Translations under genes and position numbers: made by a program | Source: Hyphomicrobium_A sp044507625 | GTDB lineage: Bacteria > Pseudomonadota > Alphaproteobacteria > Rhizobiales > Hyphomicrobiaceae | Direction of reading: 5' to 3' | DNA: 64,000 nucleotides | NCBI GenBank assembly: GCA_044507625.1 | Contig: JBIQJE010000009.1 | Coordinates: forward strand, 57,613-121,612 | Part shown: positions 35,901 to 42,531 of the stretch, one piece after another | How positions within the stretch are numbered: position 1 is the stretch's first letter | How the letters are laid out: each line of letters opens with the position of its first letter | The notes under the pieces: model-generated | Seen by the model: only the letters and a program-made list of their open reading frames with translations | Database searches by the model: none | What the model was told of the DNA's origin: nothing

Positions 35901-36195
35901 CCTTCTGAAAGAATATCTTTACGACGCCGAAGCCGGTGAGCGACTGGGACTCGATGTGCTGGATGGAGCTCACCTGCGCCGTCAGCTCCCGCTCGTAATA
36001 GTAGATGACCCGGTCGGACATATCCTTCGGGAGCAGGCCGGAATAGGTCCAGACCACGCTGACGACAGGAATGTCGATGCTAGGAAAAATGTCGACGCGC
36101 GTGCGTACGGCAGCGAGCGTGCCAAAAATCGCAATAAGAAGCGCCAACACGATGAACGTGTACGGGCGCTTTAGGGCTACCTCAACGATCCACAT
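32989..36195 (-). CDS. RND multidrug efflux permease (HAE-1 type)
   Basis: 1,068 residues, the usual size for a homotrimeric proton/drug antiporter. TM1 begins MWIVEVALKRPYTFIVLALLIAIFG. Two large periplasmic loops (about 40-335 and 560-870) and 12 membrane helices are visible. The proton-relay pair is in TM4: AVGILVDDGTVTLEN. It is first in the minus-strand operon pump-adaptor-channel; many relatives place the adaptor first. The start codon is clear; its ribosome site is weak. The substrate is unknown. No local TetR regulator lies next to it. Confidence 0.95.
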   Translation of the reverse strand: MWIVEVALKRPYTFIVLALLIAIFGTLAAVRTRVDIFPSIDIPVVSVVWTYSGLLPKDMSDRVIYYYERELTAQVSSIQHIESQSLTGFGVVKIFFQKGTDIGAAVAQVTAASQTVLKLLPAGITPPYVLRYSASSVPILNLALSSKSLPEDQLFDLGQNFIRPQLATVNGAALPSPYGGKVLQVQVDLDQRAMQAYHVSADDVVNAISAQNLILPAGTEKIGNFEWSVALNASPTILERINDLPLKRTDGAILYIRDVAYAHEGSPPQTNLVFVNGVKAVLMSILNSGSASTLDIISGVKERLARIKAGLPKDLELHAVGDQSTFVKAAVMGVVREGAIAAVLTGLMILLFLGNWRSTAIIMVEIPLAILFSLAALSWVGETINVMTLGGLALAVGILVDDGTVTLENINWHLEQGKAREAAIMDGARQIVLPAFVTLTCICIVFAPMLQLGGVVGYLFRPMAEAVTFALVGSFLLSRTLVPTLANYLLREHGAKGAIFESDLQTPPSRNPFMRFQAGFERAFGRICDTYHTLLGMALASPLKFAAGFLACVILSFGLLPFLGRNFFPPVDAGRILMHMRAQIGTRIEETARLTGEIDANIRQIIPKAELESIVSNIGLPISGINIAYNITGTIGPEDADILVSLAPGHAPTAQYIKTLRTVLPQKYPGVTFSFLPADIVAQILNFGLPSPIDIQIIGPKHDANYAYATDLLRRISGIPGIADLRIQQNFGYPQINVTVDRSLAKLVGISQRDVANSLLITLSGSSQIRPNFWLNDANGVSYPIVVQMPQYRIDTMSDLVNVPVASAQGGPNQLLGGLSDIGLGPSAGLISHYDSQPLIDIFGAVQGRDLGAVSADINRILEQSKKLLPPGSYVAMRGQVETMGSAYAQLYFGLASAFVLIYLVIAVNFQSWTDPLVILTALPAALAGIVWMLFLTGTTLSIPALTGALMCMGIATANSVLLVSFAHEALARSSSAAEAALEAGYTRFRPVIMTALAMIIGMLPMAFAMGEGGEQNAPLGRAVIGGLLVATLATLFFVPVVFSAVHGRRSSRGSHDAAEPASTHPGS

Positions 36196-36566
36196 CGCGC
36201 TTCGCGCTGCCAGCCAGGTCCGCTGGCGTCACCTGGCTCGACCTCGGAATGCTGAGCACTGACCCCGCGGGTACGCTCATTCCGCACCCCTGTCGTCAAA
36301 GTACCAGTCTGCCTCAGGAACCTTCAGTTCACGTTAAAAGCCGTTCGTGGATTGCACGCTTCTGCGCCGGACCGTGCGCAACTGGCCGCCCTGCATGATC
36401 CGGCACTTCACGATCGGATGCGCATTCTGTCGTGAACCTCTCCGGCGACTTACCGATCCGTAAGGAGGGCGGCAGGCGATTGCAGACCCGCGCGCCGCTG
36501 CCCACCTATTTCAATGTTTCAACGGAGTTGAGGGGGAGATATTCGCAGCAAAGGAAGGAGACCGCC
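36196..36566. other. 371-bp divergent intergenic region
   Basis: Between the RND operon and a small exported protein gene reading the other way. It should contain both promoters. I see no gene, repeat or clear hexamer pair. Confidence 0.4.
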
Positions 36567-36965
36567 ATGTCGAGCTCAGCAATGTCGAGCTTCGCAAGAA
36601 TGAGCCTCGCGTTGATAGCAGGTGCTCTCATGCTCGAAGCGCCGATGGTGACCGCAGCCGCGGCCGCCGATAAGTTTCCCCCGTCGGTGATCGCATTGAA
36701 CCAGAAGATGAAAGATGGCGGTGTCTCGATCACGTACGCCAACTTCCCGGAGAAGGGCACACTCGCAATCCTCGAGCGAGAAGCAGGCCACCGCCACGGC
36801 GAGAAGCGGATCGGTCATGTGGCGGTCGATGCGGGCGACCATCGCAACATCCATGTGTCGCTCAGTCCGCAGCCGTCGCCCGGCGCGCACCTGACGGCTG
36901 TCGTGGAGCGCGGCAACGGAAAGACAGGGAAGCCCGCCGCCGAGCAGACCTTCAAGGTGCTCTGA
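36567..36965 (+). CDS. exported protein, possibly DUF7282-like
   Basis: 132 residues: signal peptide (ARMSLALIAGALMLEAPMVTAAAAA) and a beta-rich mature domain (KFPPSVIALNQKMKDGGVSITYANFPEKGTLAILE, then VDAGDHRNIHVSLSPQPSPGAHLTAVVERG). The final part resembles the DUF7282 pattern in which a His near a glycine precedes a short strand series; this is a weak visual match. AAGGAG precedes the ATG by 9 bp. A hairpin follows at 36985. Confidence 0.65.
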   Translation: MSSSAMSSFARMSLALIAGALMLEAPMVTAAAAADKFPPSVIALNQKMKDGGVSITYANFPEKGTLAILEREAGHRHGEKRIGHVAVDAGDHRNIHVSLSPQPSPGAHLTAVVERGNGKTGKPAAEQTFKVL

Positions 36966-37521
36966 GCTCCGGCCTCGAAATAGGCTGCCGGACGAAGCGT
37001 CCGGCAGGCTCCGGCGATCGGTAGGCGCCAATCATGTGGACCGGCCATTGGACCGGCCATGTGGATCGGCCAGCCATCCGGCAACGGAAGACTGGCCGAC
37101 CGGTGAAGTGCCGGTCCAATTCCTGCCGATGTGGTTGAGCTGAAGCTGCCGACGGCAGGATTGCTGGCGAAGCGCTCCATCGATCTCTCGCCGGCACGGC
37201 CGCTTCAGAGCCTACCGCCAGCCCGATGCCGGCGCATGGGCTGGCGGATATCCGTAACCACCCCTCCATTCGGTCCCTGCACCCCTCCATTCGCTCTCCT
37301 TCACCCCATGGCGCGATCGTGAATTGCCTTTACGGTCCAAGGCCATGAGTATCGGGATGCGATGTTGTGCGTCCTCGCCGCGCTTGACCCTGGATCGGGG
37401 TCACCCTCTCATGCCGTGCGGAAGCGGACGCCGAAAGCATTGTGCCATCTCGCCGGGCCGATCTGCCCGGGCGTAGATGGGCTGAGGGGCGTCCCAAAAT
37501 TTCCCGCACGAAGGCGAAGCG
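36966..37521. other. 556-bp intergenic region with hairpin, direct and inverted repeats
   Basis: A hairpin CTGCCGGACG-AAG-CGTCCGGCAG lies at 36985-37007. At 37035-37080 GGACCGGCCAT-like units occur three times. ACCCCTCCATTCG is directly repeated at 37260-37272 and 37281-37293 (period 21 bp). A near-palindrome TGACCCTGGATCGGGGTCA lies at 37385-37403, 119 bp upstream of the regulator gene. I see no protein-coding gene here. Confidence 0.5.
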
Positions 37522-38220
37522 ATGGATCAATCCGACTGGCAGATCGTGCGTTCGACACCCCTTTTTGGCACCGTCTCGCTGGAGGTGGCGCAGTCCATCA
37601 TCGGCCACCAGCCGGTGACTGTGCACCAGAAGGGCGACACGCTATTTCACCAGGGCGATCCGGCCGATTCCTTCTTCGTGCTGCTGGGTGGCTGGGTGAA
37701 GCTCTACCGCGTCACGCACGACGGCAATGAAGCCGTCGTCGGGGTGTTCAAGCCGGGGGAAACCTTCGCCGAAGCCGCGATGTTCCTCGGCGGACGCTAT
37801 CCGGTCAGCGCCGAGGTCGTCACCAACGCGCGCCTGCTCCGCGTCGACGGCAAGATGCTGCGCCGCCGGATCAAGGAGCAGCCGGAGCTTGCGCTTTCGA
37901 TGCTGGCGTCGGCCTCCTACCATCTGAAATACCTCGTCGAGCACATCGAGCACATCAAGGTGCTCTCCGCGCCGCAGCGCGTCGCCGAGTTCCTGGTGCG
38001 CCTCGCCAACGTCCGCGAGGGCGGCGCGGTGATCGAGCTTCCCTACGAAAAGGCATTGCTGGCCAATCGCTTGGGCATGAAGCCGGAAAGTCTCTCCCGC
38101 GCCCTCGCCAAGCTGCGCCCGCTCGGGGTGAGCGTCGACCGCGAGCAGGTCTCGATTGTGGATGTGGCCCTGCTGGCCGGGTTCGTCGATTCCAGCGACC
38201 GCGGCGACGAAGGCTTCTGA
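37522..38220 (+). CDS. Crp/Fnr-family regulator, DNR/NnrR-like (NO sensor)
   Basis: 232 residues: a cAMP-type beta-roll (HQKGDTLFHQGDPADSFFVLLGGWVKLYRVTHDG), a long dimerisation helix (LALSMLASASYHLKYLVEHIEHIKVLSAPQRVAEFLVRLA) and a C-terminal helix-turn-helix (KALLANRLGMKPESLSRALAKLRPLGV). It lacks the N-terminal Cys cluster of FNR, so it is not an iron-sulfur oxygen sensor. Together with nnrS and nor downstream this fits the DNR/NnrR group that binds haem and activates NO-metabolism genes. The start has GAAGGCGAAGCG upstream. Confidence 0.85.
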   Translation: MDQSDWQIVRSTPLFGTVSLEVAQSIIGHQPVTVHQKGDTLFHQGDPADSFFVLLGGWVKLYRVTHDGNEAVVGVFKPGETFAEAAMFLGGRYPVSAEVVTNARLLRVDGKMLRRRIKEQPELALSMLASASYHLKYLVEHIEHIKVLSAPQRVAEFLVRLANVREGGAVIELPYEKALLANRLGMKPESLSRALAKLRPLGVSVDREQVSIVDVALLAGFVDSSDRGDEGF

Positions 38221-38260
38221 GGAGCCCGCTCCCGGCCGGACGCGACGGCGAGCACTTCGG

Positions 38261-38274
38261 TTGATCCTAGTTAA
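38261..38274 (+). promoter_or_regulatory. candidate DNR/NNR-FNR box upstream of nnrS
   Basis: TTGATCCTAGTTAA: left half TTGAT perfect, right half GTTAA a partial match to ATCAA. It lies 97 bp before the nnrS ATG. The -10-like TAGCTT at 38297-38302 is 32 bp away centre to centre. Confidence 0.45.
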
Positions 38275-38370
38275 GCAGAGGGTGGCCTCCGGGCGTTAGC
38301 TTGAACGCCCATGAAGTGTGCAGGGAGGCTTTGGGCGGCCGGATGAGCGGGCGTCCGGGCTTGAAAAGCC

Positions 38371-39636
38371 ATGACCTTCTCACCCATTCCCCATACCGAC
38401 CGTGTTGCGGCCACGTTGCACGCCGGTGCGCGACCGAGCTTCGACGCGCTGTTCTCCTATGGCTTCCGCCCGTTCTTTCTCGGCGCCGCGGTCTACGCAG
38501 CTCTGGCGATGGCCGCATGGATCGTCTGGATAGCCTGCACCCACGCCGGATTGCTGACCGATTGGCTACCCGTCGCCGGCTCTCCCTATTCCTGGCACGC
38601 CCACGAGATGCTGTTCGGCTTTGCAGCCGCGGCAATCGGCGGATTCCTGCTCACCGCCGTGCCGAACTGGACCGGCACGCTGCCGCTGTCGGGCGCGCCC
38701 CTCGTGTTCCTGTTTTCCACGTGGCTGCTCGGCCGGTTGGCGATGGCCGTCTCGGGGCTGCTGCCTTATCCCCTCGTCATGGCGCTCGACGTCGCGTTTC
38801 TGCCCATTCTTGGCGGGTTTGCCGCGCGTCAGCTCTTCACTCGCCCCGCCATGCGCAACCTCGTCTTTCTGGTGCTCGTGGCGGCGTTGACGATAGGCAA
38901 CCTGATTTTCCACCTTGGGAACGACGGCTATATCTCGGTCGATCCGCTGGCCGCGATCCGCGCGAGCGTACTGGTCGTGATCTTGATGATCGCCGTCATC
39001 GGCGGACGCATCATTCCCGCTTTCACGCACAACTGGCTCAACAACCGCGGCAAGCCCGAGCGCATGCCGCAGCGCGTGCCATGGCTGGAAAAGACCGCAC
39101 TGATCTCGCTCGTTCTGTTCGTGGTTCTGTCGGCTTTCGGCGCGCCGGACATCCTCGTCGGCATCGCCGCGCTCTTTGCAGCGGCCGCGAACGGCACGCG
39201 CCTGGTGCTGTGGCGCGGCGCGGCAACCGCCTCTGAGCCCATCGTATGGATCCTGCACCTCGGCTACGGATGGATCGTAACCGGGCTGGCGCTCAGTGCG
39301 ATTGCCTCGCTCACGGGCGCGATCCCCGGCGCCATCGTCACCCACGCCTTCGCGACGGGCGCCATCGGCACCATGATCCTGGCCGTCATGACGCGCGCCT
39401 CGCTCGGCCATACGGGCCGGCCCCTCGTTGCGCCGCCCCGCGTCGTCTGGGTGTATTATCTCATCACGCTGGCGGGGGTGCTGCGCGTGGCCGGGCCGCT
39501 TCTGGCACCAGGGCACTATATCGGCGCACTGCTCGCCGCGGCTCTCGCCTGGATCGCCGCGTTCGGTCTTTTCGTAATCGTATATGCACCGATCCTGACG
39601 ACGCCGCGCGTGCACACGAAAGTGCCGCACCGCTGA
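38371..39636 (+). CDS. nnrS: NnrS family protein
   Basis: A 421-residue polytopic membrane protein, about twelve helices, carrying the family motifs SWHAHEMLFGFAAAAIGGFLLTAVPNWTG near residues 73-100 and GGRIIPAFTHNWLNNRG. The conserved His residues are candidate haem or copper ligands. NnrS proteins are induced by NO under NnrR/DNR control and help protect iron metabolism from nitrosative stress; the exact reaction is not settled. It follows the regulator gene and precedes the nor operon, with its own promoter region and terminator. Confidence 0.93.
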   Translation: MTFSPIPHTDRVAATLHAGARPSFDALFSYGFRPFFLGAAVYAALAMAAWIVWIACTHAGLLTDWLPVAGSPYSWHAHEMLFGFAAAAIGGFLLTAVPNWTGTLPLSGAPLVFLFSTWLLGRLAMAVSGLLPYPLVMALDVAFLPILGGFAARQLFTRPAMRNLVFLVLVAALTIGNLIFHLGNDGYISVDPLAAIRASVLVVILMIAVIGGRIIPAFTHNWLNNRGKPERMPQRVPWLEKTALISLVLFVVLSAFGAPDILVGIAALFAAAANGTRLVLWRGAATASEPIVWILHLGYGWIVTGLALSAIASLTGAIPGAIVTHAFATGAIGTMILAVMTRASLGHTGRPLVAPPRVVWVYYLITLAGVLRVAGPLLAPGHYIGALLAAALAWIAAFGLFVIVYAPILTTPRVHTKVPHR

Positions 39637-39661
39637 CCGGAGCGTATGTCTGCCCATCGCA

Positions 39662-39691
39662 GCGCCCCGGCATCAAAGCCGGGGCGCTTTT
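39662..39691 (+). terminator. intrinsic terminator of nnrS
   Basis: A 10-bp GC-rich stem (GCGCCCCGGC/GCCGGGGCGC) with a 6-base loop, then TTTTGC, 25 bp after the nnrS stop codon. It isolates nnrS from the nor operon. Confidence 0.88.
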
Positions 39692-39771
39692 GCATGCGGC
39701 GCGCACGTTTCTGAAAGCGATTGGACAAAATATCGCAACACGATGTAGTTCCTGAGGAATCCCGCGAGCAC

Positions 39772-39813
39772 TTGCTTTTCGTCAAGTGGCGCTCCCTACC
39801 CCCGACACACAAT
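39772..39813 (+). promoter_or_regulatory. NNR-type box and -10 element of the norC promoter
   Basis: TTGCTTTTCGTCAA (39772-39785) matches the TTG-N8-CAA box of DNR/NNR regulators. CACAAT at 39808-39813 resembles a -10 hexamer (4 of 6 bases). The centre-to-centre distance is 32 bp, exactly that of a class II Crp/Fnr promoter with the activator at -41.5. The norC ATG is 64 bp after the box. Confidence 0.7.
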
Positions 39814-39849
39814 CGAGGTCCAGGATCCTCGGTGGGAGGCAAGCGAGAC

Positions 39850-40302
39850 ATGCGCGAAGTCATGACGAAAGCCATGGCCCGGAACATCTTTTATGGCGGG
39901 TCGCTGTTCTTCATTCTGATCTTCGTCGGACTGACGGCACACAGCCACTATTACATCGTCACGAAATCGACGGCGGAGCTTCCGCTGACGGACTCGGTGG
40001 CGCAGGGCAAGCGGGTATGGGAAGCCAACGCTTGCATCAACTGCCATACGCTGCACGGCGAGGGCGCCTACTTCGCGCCCGAGGTCGGCAACGTCATGTC
40101 GCGGTGGGGCGTCTCCAAATCTCCCGAGGATGCGTTCCAGGCGCTGAAGGGCTGGATCGAAGCTCAGCCGAGCGGCGTCCCGGGACGGCGGCAGATGCCG
40201 CGCTTCTATTTGTCGGACGAGGATATCAGGGCCCTGTCCGATTTCTTGATCTGGGCCGACCGGACGGACCGCCAGGGCTGGCCGCCGAAGGAATCCGGCT
40301 GA
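39850..40302 (+). CDS. norC: nitric oxide reductase, cytochrome c subunit
   Basis: 150 residues: an N-terminal membrane anchor (NIFYGGSLFFILIFVGLTAHSHYYIV), then a class I cytochrome c with CINCH (Cys62, Cys65, His66) and a later Met (GRRQMPRFYL) as probable sixth ligand. It feeds electrons into NorB. The start at 39850 has GGGAGG 11 bp upstream; an in-frame TTG at 39721 would include the regulatory box. First gene of norCBQDEF. Confidence 0.95.
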   Translation: MREVMTKAMARNIFYGGSLFFILIFVGLTAHSHYYIVTKSTAELPLTDSVAQGKRVWEANACINCHTLHGEGAYFAPEVGNVMSRWGVSKSPEDAFQALKGWIEAQPSGVPGRRQMPRFYLSDEDIRALSDFLIWADRTDRQGWPPKESG

Positions 40303-40327
40303 CGCGGACAGTGGGAGAGAAAAGACC

Positions 40328-41707
40328 ATGAAATATCAGACTCAAAAGATTGCGCTCGCCTACTTCCTCGCCGCGATGGCGCTCTTCATCGTGCAGGTTT
40401 CGGGCGGACTGCTGGCCGGCTTCATTTACATCTTCCCGAACACCCTTGCGGAGACGCTGCCGTTCAACATCGTGCGCATGCTGCACACGAACGCGCTGAT
40501 CGTCTGGCTGCTGCTCGGCTTCTTCGGAGCGGCCTACTTCATCATCCCCGAGGAATCCGAGCGCGAGATCTATTCGCCGAAGATCGCCTATTTGCAGCTC
40601 GCGATCTTGGTCGTCGGCACGCTGGGCGCCGTGCTCACGTACGTGTTCGATCTCTTTCACGGCAACATTCTGCTCGGCAAGGAGGGCCGCGAGTTCCTCG
40701 AGCAGCCGTTGTGGGTGAAGATCGGTATCGTCGTGGCCGCGCTCCTGTTCCTCTACAACATCTCGATGACGGTGCTGTCCGGCAAGAAGACGTCGATCAC
40801 CAACGTGCTGCTCATCGGCCTGTGGGGTCTGGCGATCCTCTTCCTCTTCGCCTTCTACAACCCGCACAACCTCAGCCTCGACAAGATGTACTGGTGGTAC
40901 GTCGTCCACCTGTGGGTCGAAGGCGTGTGGGAGCTGATCATGGCTTCGATCCTCGCCTACCTGATGTTGAAGCTGACGGGCGTCGACCGCGAGATCGTCG
41001 AGAAGTGGCTCTATGTCATCGTCGGCACGGCGCTCTTCTCCGGCATTCTCGGCACCGGTCACCACTACTATTGGATCGGCGCGCCGGGTTACTGGCAGTG
41101 GGTCGGCTCGATTTTCTCCTCGTTCGAGGTCGTGCCGTTCTTCCTGATGATGGCGTTCAGCTTCGTCATGGTGTGGAAGGGTCGCCGCGATCACCCGAAC
41201 AAGGCGGCGCTGCTCTGGTCGCTCGGCTGCGCAACGCTTGCGTTCTTCGGCGGCGGCGTATGGGGCTTCCTGCACACGCTGCACGGCGTGAACTTCTACA
41301 CCCACGGCACGCAGATCACCGCCGCACACGGGCACCTCGCATTCTTCGGCGCCTATGTGTGCCTCAACCTGGCGATCTTCACCTACGCGTTCCCGATGCT
41401 GCGCAACCGCGACCCCTATAACCAGGTGCTCAACATGGCGAGCTTCTGGCTGATGGCTGGTGGCATGTGCTTCATGACCTTCGTGCTCACCTTCGCCGGC
41501 ACGATCCAGACTCACCTGCAGCGTGTCCTCGGGCAGAGCTACATGGAGGTGCAGGACCAGATCATGCTGTTCCACTACATGCGCTTCGGCGCTGGTGTGG
41601 CGGTTGTTCTGGGCGCTGTGCTCTTCGTGTTCTCCATCCTCTTCCCCCGCCGCGAGATCATCTCGCACGACGACGTGACGGCGAACCAGTTGGCACCCGC
41701 GGAGTAA
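40328..41707 (+). CDS. norB: nitric oxide reductase, catalytic subunit
   Basis: A 459-residue, twelve-helix haem-copper-oxidase relative that reduces 2 NO to N2O on the cytoplasmic membrane using a haem b3/non-haem Fe centre. The His ligands are in NIVRMLHTNALIVWLLLGFFGAAYFI, VVHLWVEGVWE, HHYYWIGAPGYWQW and AAHGHLAFFGAYV, and the conserved Glu residues lie near the second motif. The short N-terminus (no fused cytochrome c or quinol-oxidising extension) and the preceding norC show it is cNOR, not qNOR. 25 bp after norC. Confidence 0.97.
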   Translation: MKYQTQKIALAYFLAAMALFIVQVSGGLLAGFIYIFPNTLAETLPFNIVRMLHTNALIVWLLLGFFGAAYFIIPEESEREIYSPKIAYLQLAILVVGTLGAVLTYVFDLFHGNILLGKEGREFLEQPLWVKIGIVVAALLFLYNISMTVLSGKKTSITNVLLIGLWGLAILFLFAFYNPHNLSLDKMYWWYVVHLWVEGVWELIMASILAYLMLKLTGVDREIVEKWLYVIVGTALFSGILGTGHHYYWIGAPGYWQWVGSIFSSFEVVPFFLMMAFSFVMVWKGRRDHPNKAALLWSLGCATLAFFGGGVWGFLHTLHGVNFYTHGTQITAAHGHLAFFGAYVCLNLAIFTYAFPMLRNRDPYNQVLNMASFWLMAGGMCFMTFVLTFAGTIQTHLQRVLGQSYMEVQDQIMLFHYMRFGAGVAVVLGAVLFVFSILFPRREIISHDDVTANQLAPAE

Positions 41708-41711
41708 GACC

Positions 41712-42521
41712 ATGCAGGCTGTGCAGATATACAGGAAGGGGACCGAAGCAGTCCCCTTCTACCTCCCGCAGAGCGATGAATGCGACGTCTTCAACGCGGC
41801 GTACCGCGGACAGATGCCGCTGTTGCTCAAGGGACCGACCGGCTGCGGAAAGACGCGTTTCGTGGCGCACATGGCGGCCGTGCTCGGCCGTCCCCTATAC
41901 ACGGTCGCCTGCCACGACGATCTTTCCGCAGCCGACCTCATCGGGCGGTATCTGCTGAAGGGCGGTGAGACCGAGTGGGTGGATGGACCGCTCACGCGCG
42001 CCGTGCGCGAAGGCGCCATCTGCTACCTCGACGAGGTGGTGGAGGCGCGCAAGGACGTCGCCGTCGTGCTGCATCCGCTGACCGACGACCGGCGCATGCT
42101 GCCGATCGAGCGCACGGGCGAGGTGCTGGAGGCCGGGCCGCAGTTCATGCTCGTCGCCTCCTATAACCCCGGATACCAGAACATCCTGAAGACGCTGAAG
42201 CCCTCGACGCGTCAGCGCTTCATCGCCATCGATTTCGATTTCCCGCCGGCCGACCGCGAGATCGAGATTGTGATGCGCGAGACGGGCCTTGGCCGCGAGC
42301 GTGTCGCCCAGCTCGTCCGGCTCGCCGGAAAGCTCCGCGCCTTGAAGGGGCAGGACCTCGAGGAAGGCGTATCGACCCGCCTCATCGTCTACTGCGCCAA
42401 CCTCATCGAGGGCGGGATGCCCATCGAGCGTGCGATCCGCGTCGCCTTCATCGAGCCGCTGAGCGATGACGCCGATATCAAGCGGGGTTTGATCGACCTC
42501 GTCGCGACGGTCTACGGATAA
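41712..42521 (+). CDS. norQ: NorQ/CbbQ-type AAA+ ATPase
   Basis: A 269-residue MoxR-family ATPase. Walker A is GPTGCGKTRF, Walker B CYLDEVVEARKD, sensor-1 VASYNPGYQ. With NorD it assembles or activates NorCB, probably inserting the non-haem iron. 4 bp after norB. Confidence 0.95.
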   Translation: MQAVQIYRKGTEAVPFYLPQSDECDVFNAAYRGQMPLLLKGPTGCGKTRFVAHMAAVLGRPLYTVACHDDLSAADLIGRYLLKGGETEWVDGPLTRAVREGAICYLDEVVEARKDVAVVLHPLTDDRRMLPIERTGEVLEAGPQFMLVASYNPGYQNILKTLKPSTRQRFIAIDFDFPPADREIEIVMRETGLGRERVAQLVRLAGKLRALKGQDLEEGVSTRLIVYCANLIEGGMPIERAIRVAFIEPLSDDADIKRGLIDLVATVYG

Positions 42522-42531
42522 GGATCGCAGC

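Noticed and set aside
40226..41713. A 495-codon open frame antisense to norB
   Set aside because: His/Glu/Arg-rich low-complexity translation, no domain, and complete overlap with a secure gene; it is the mirror of high-GC codon bias.
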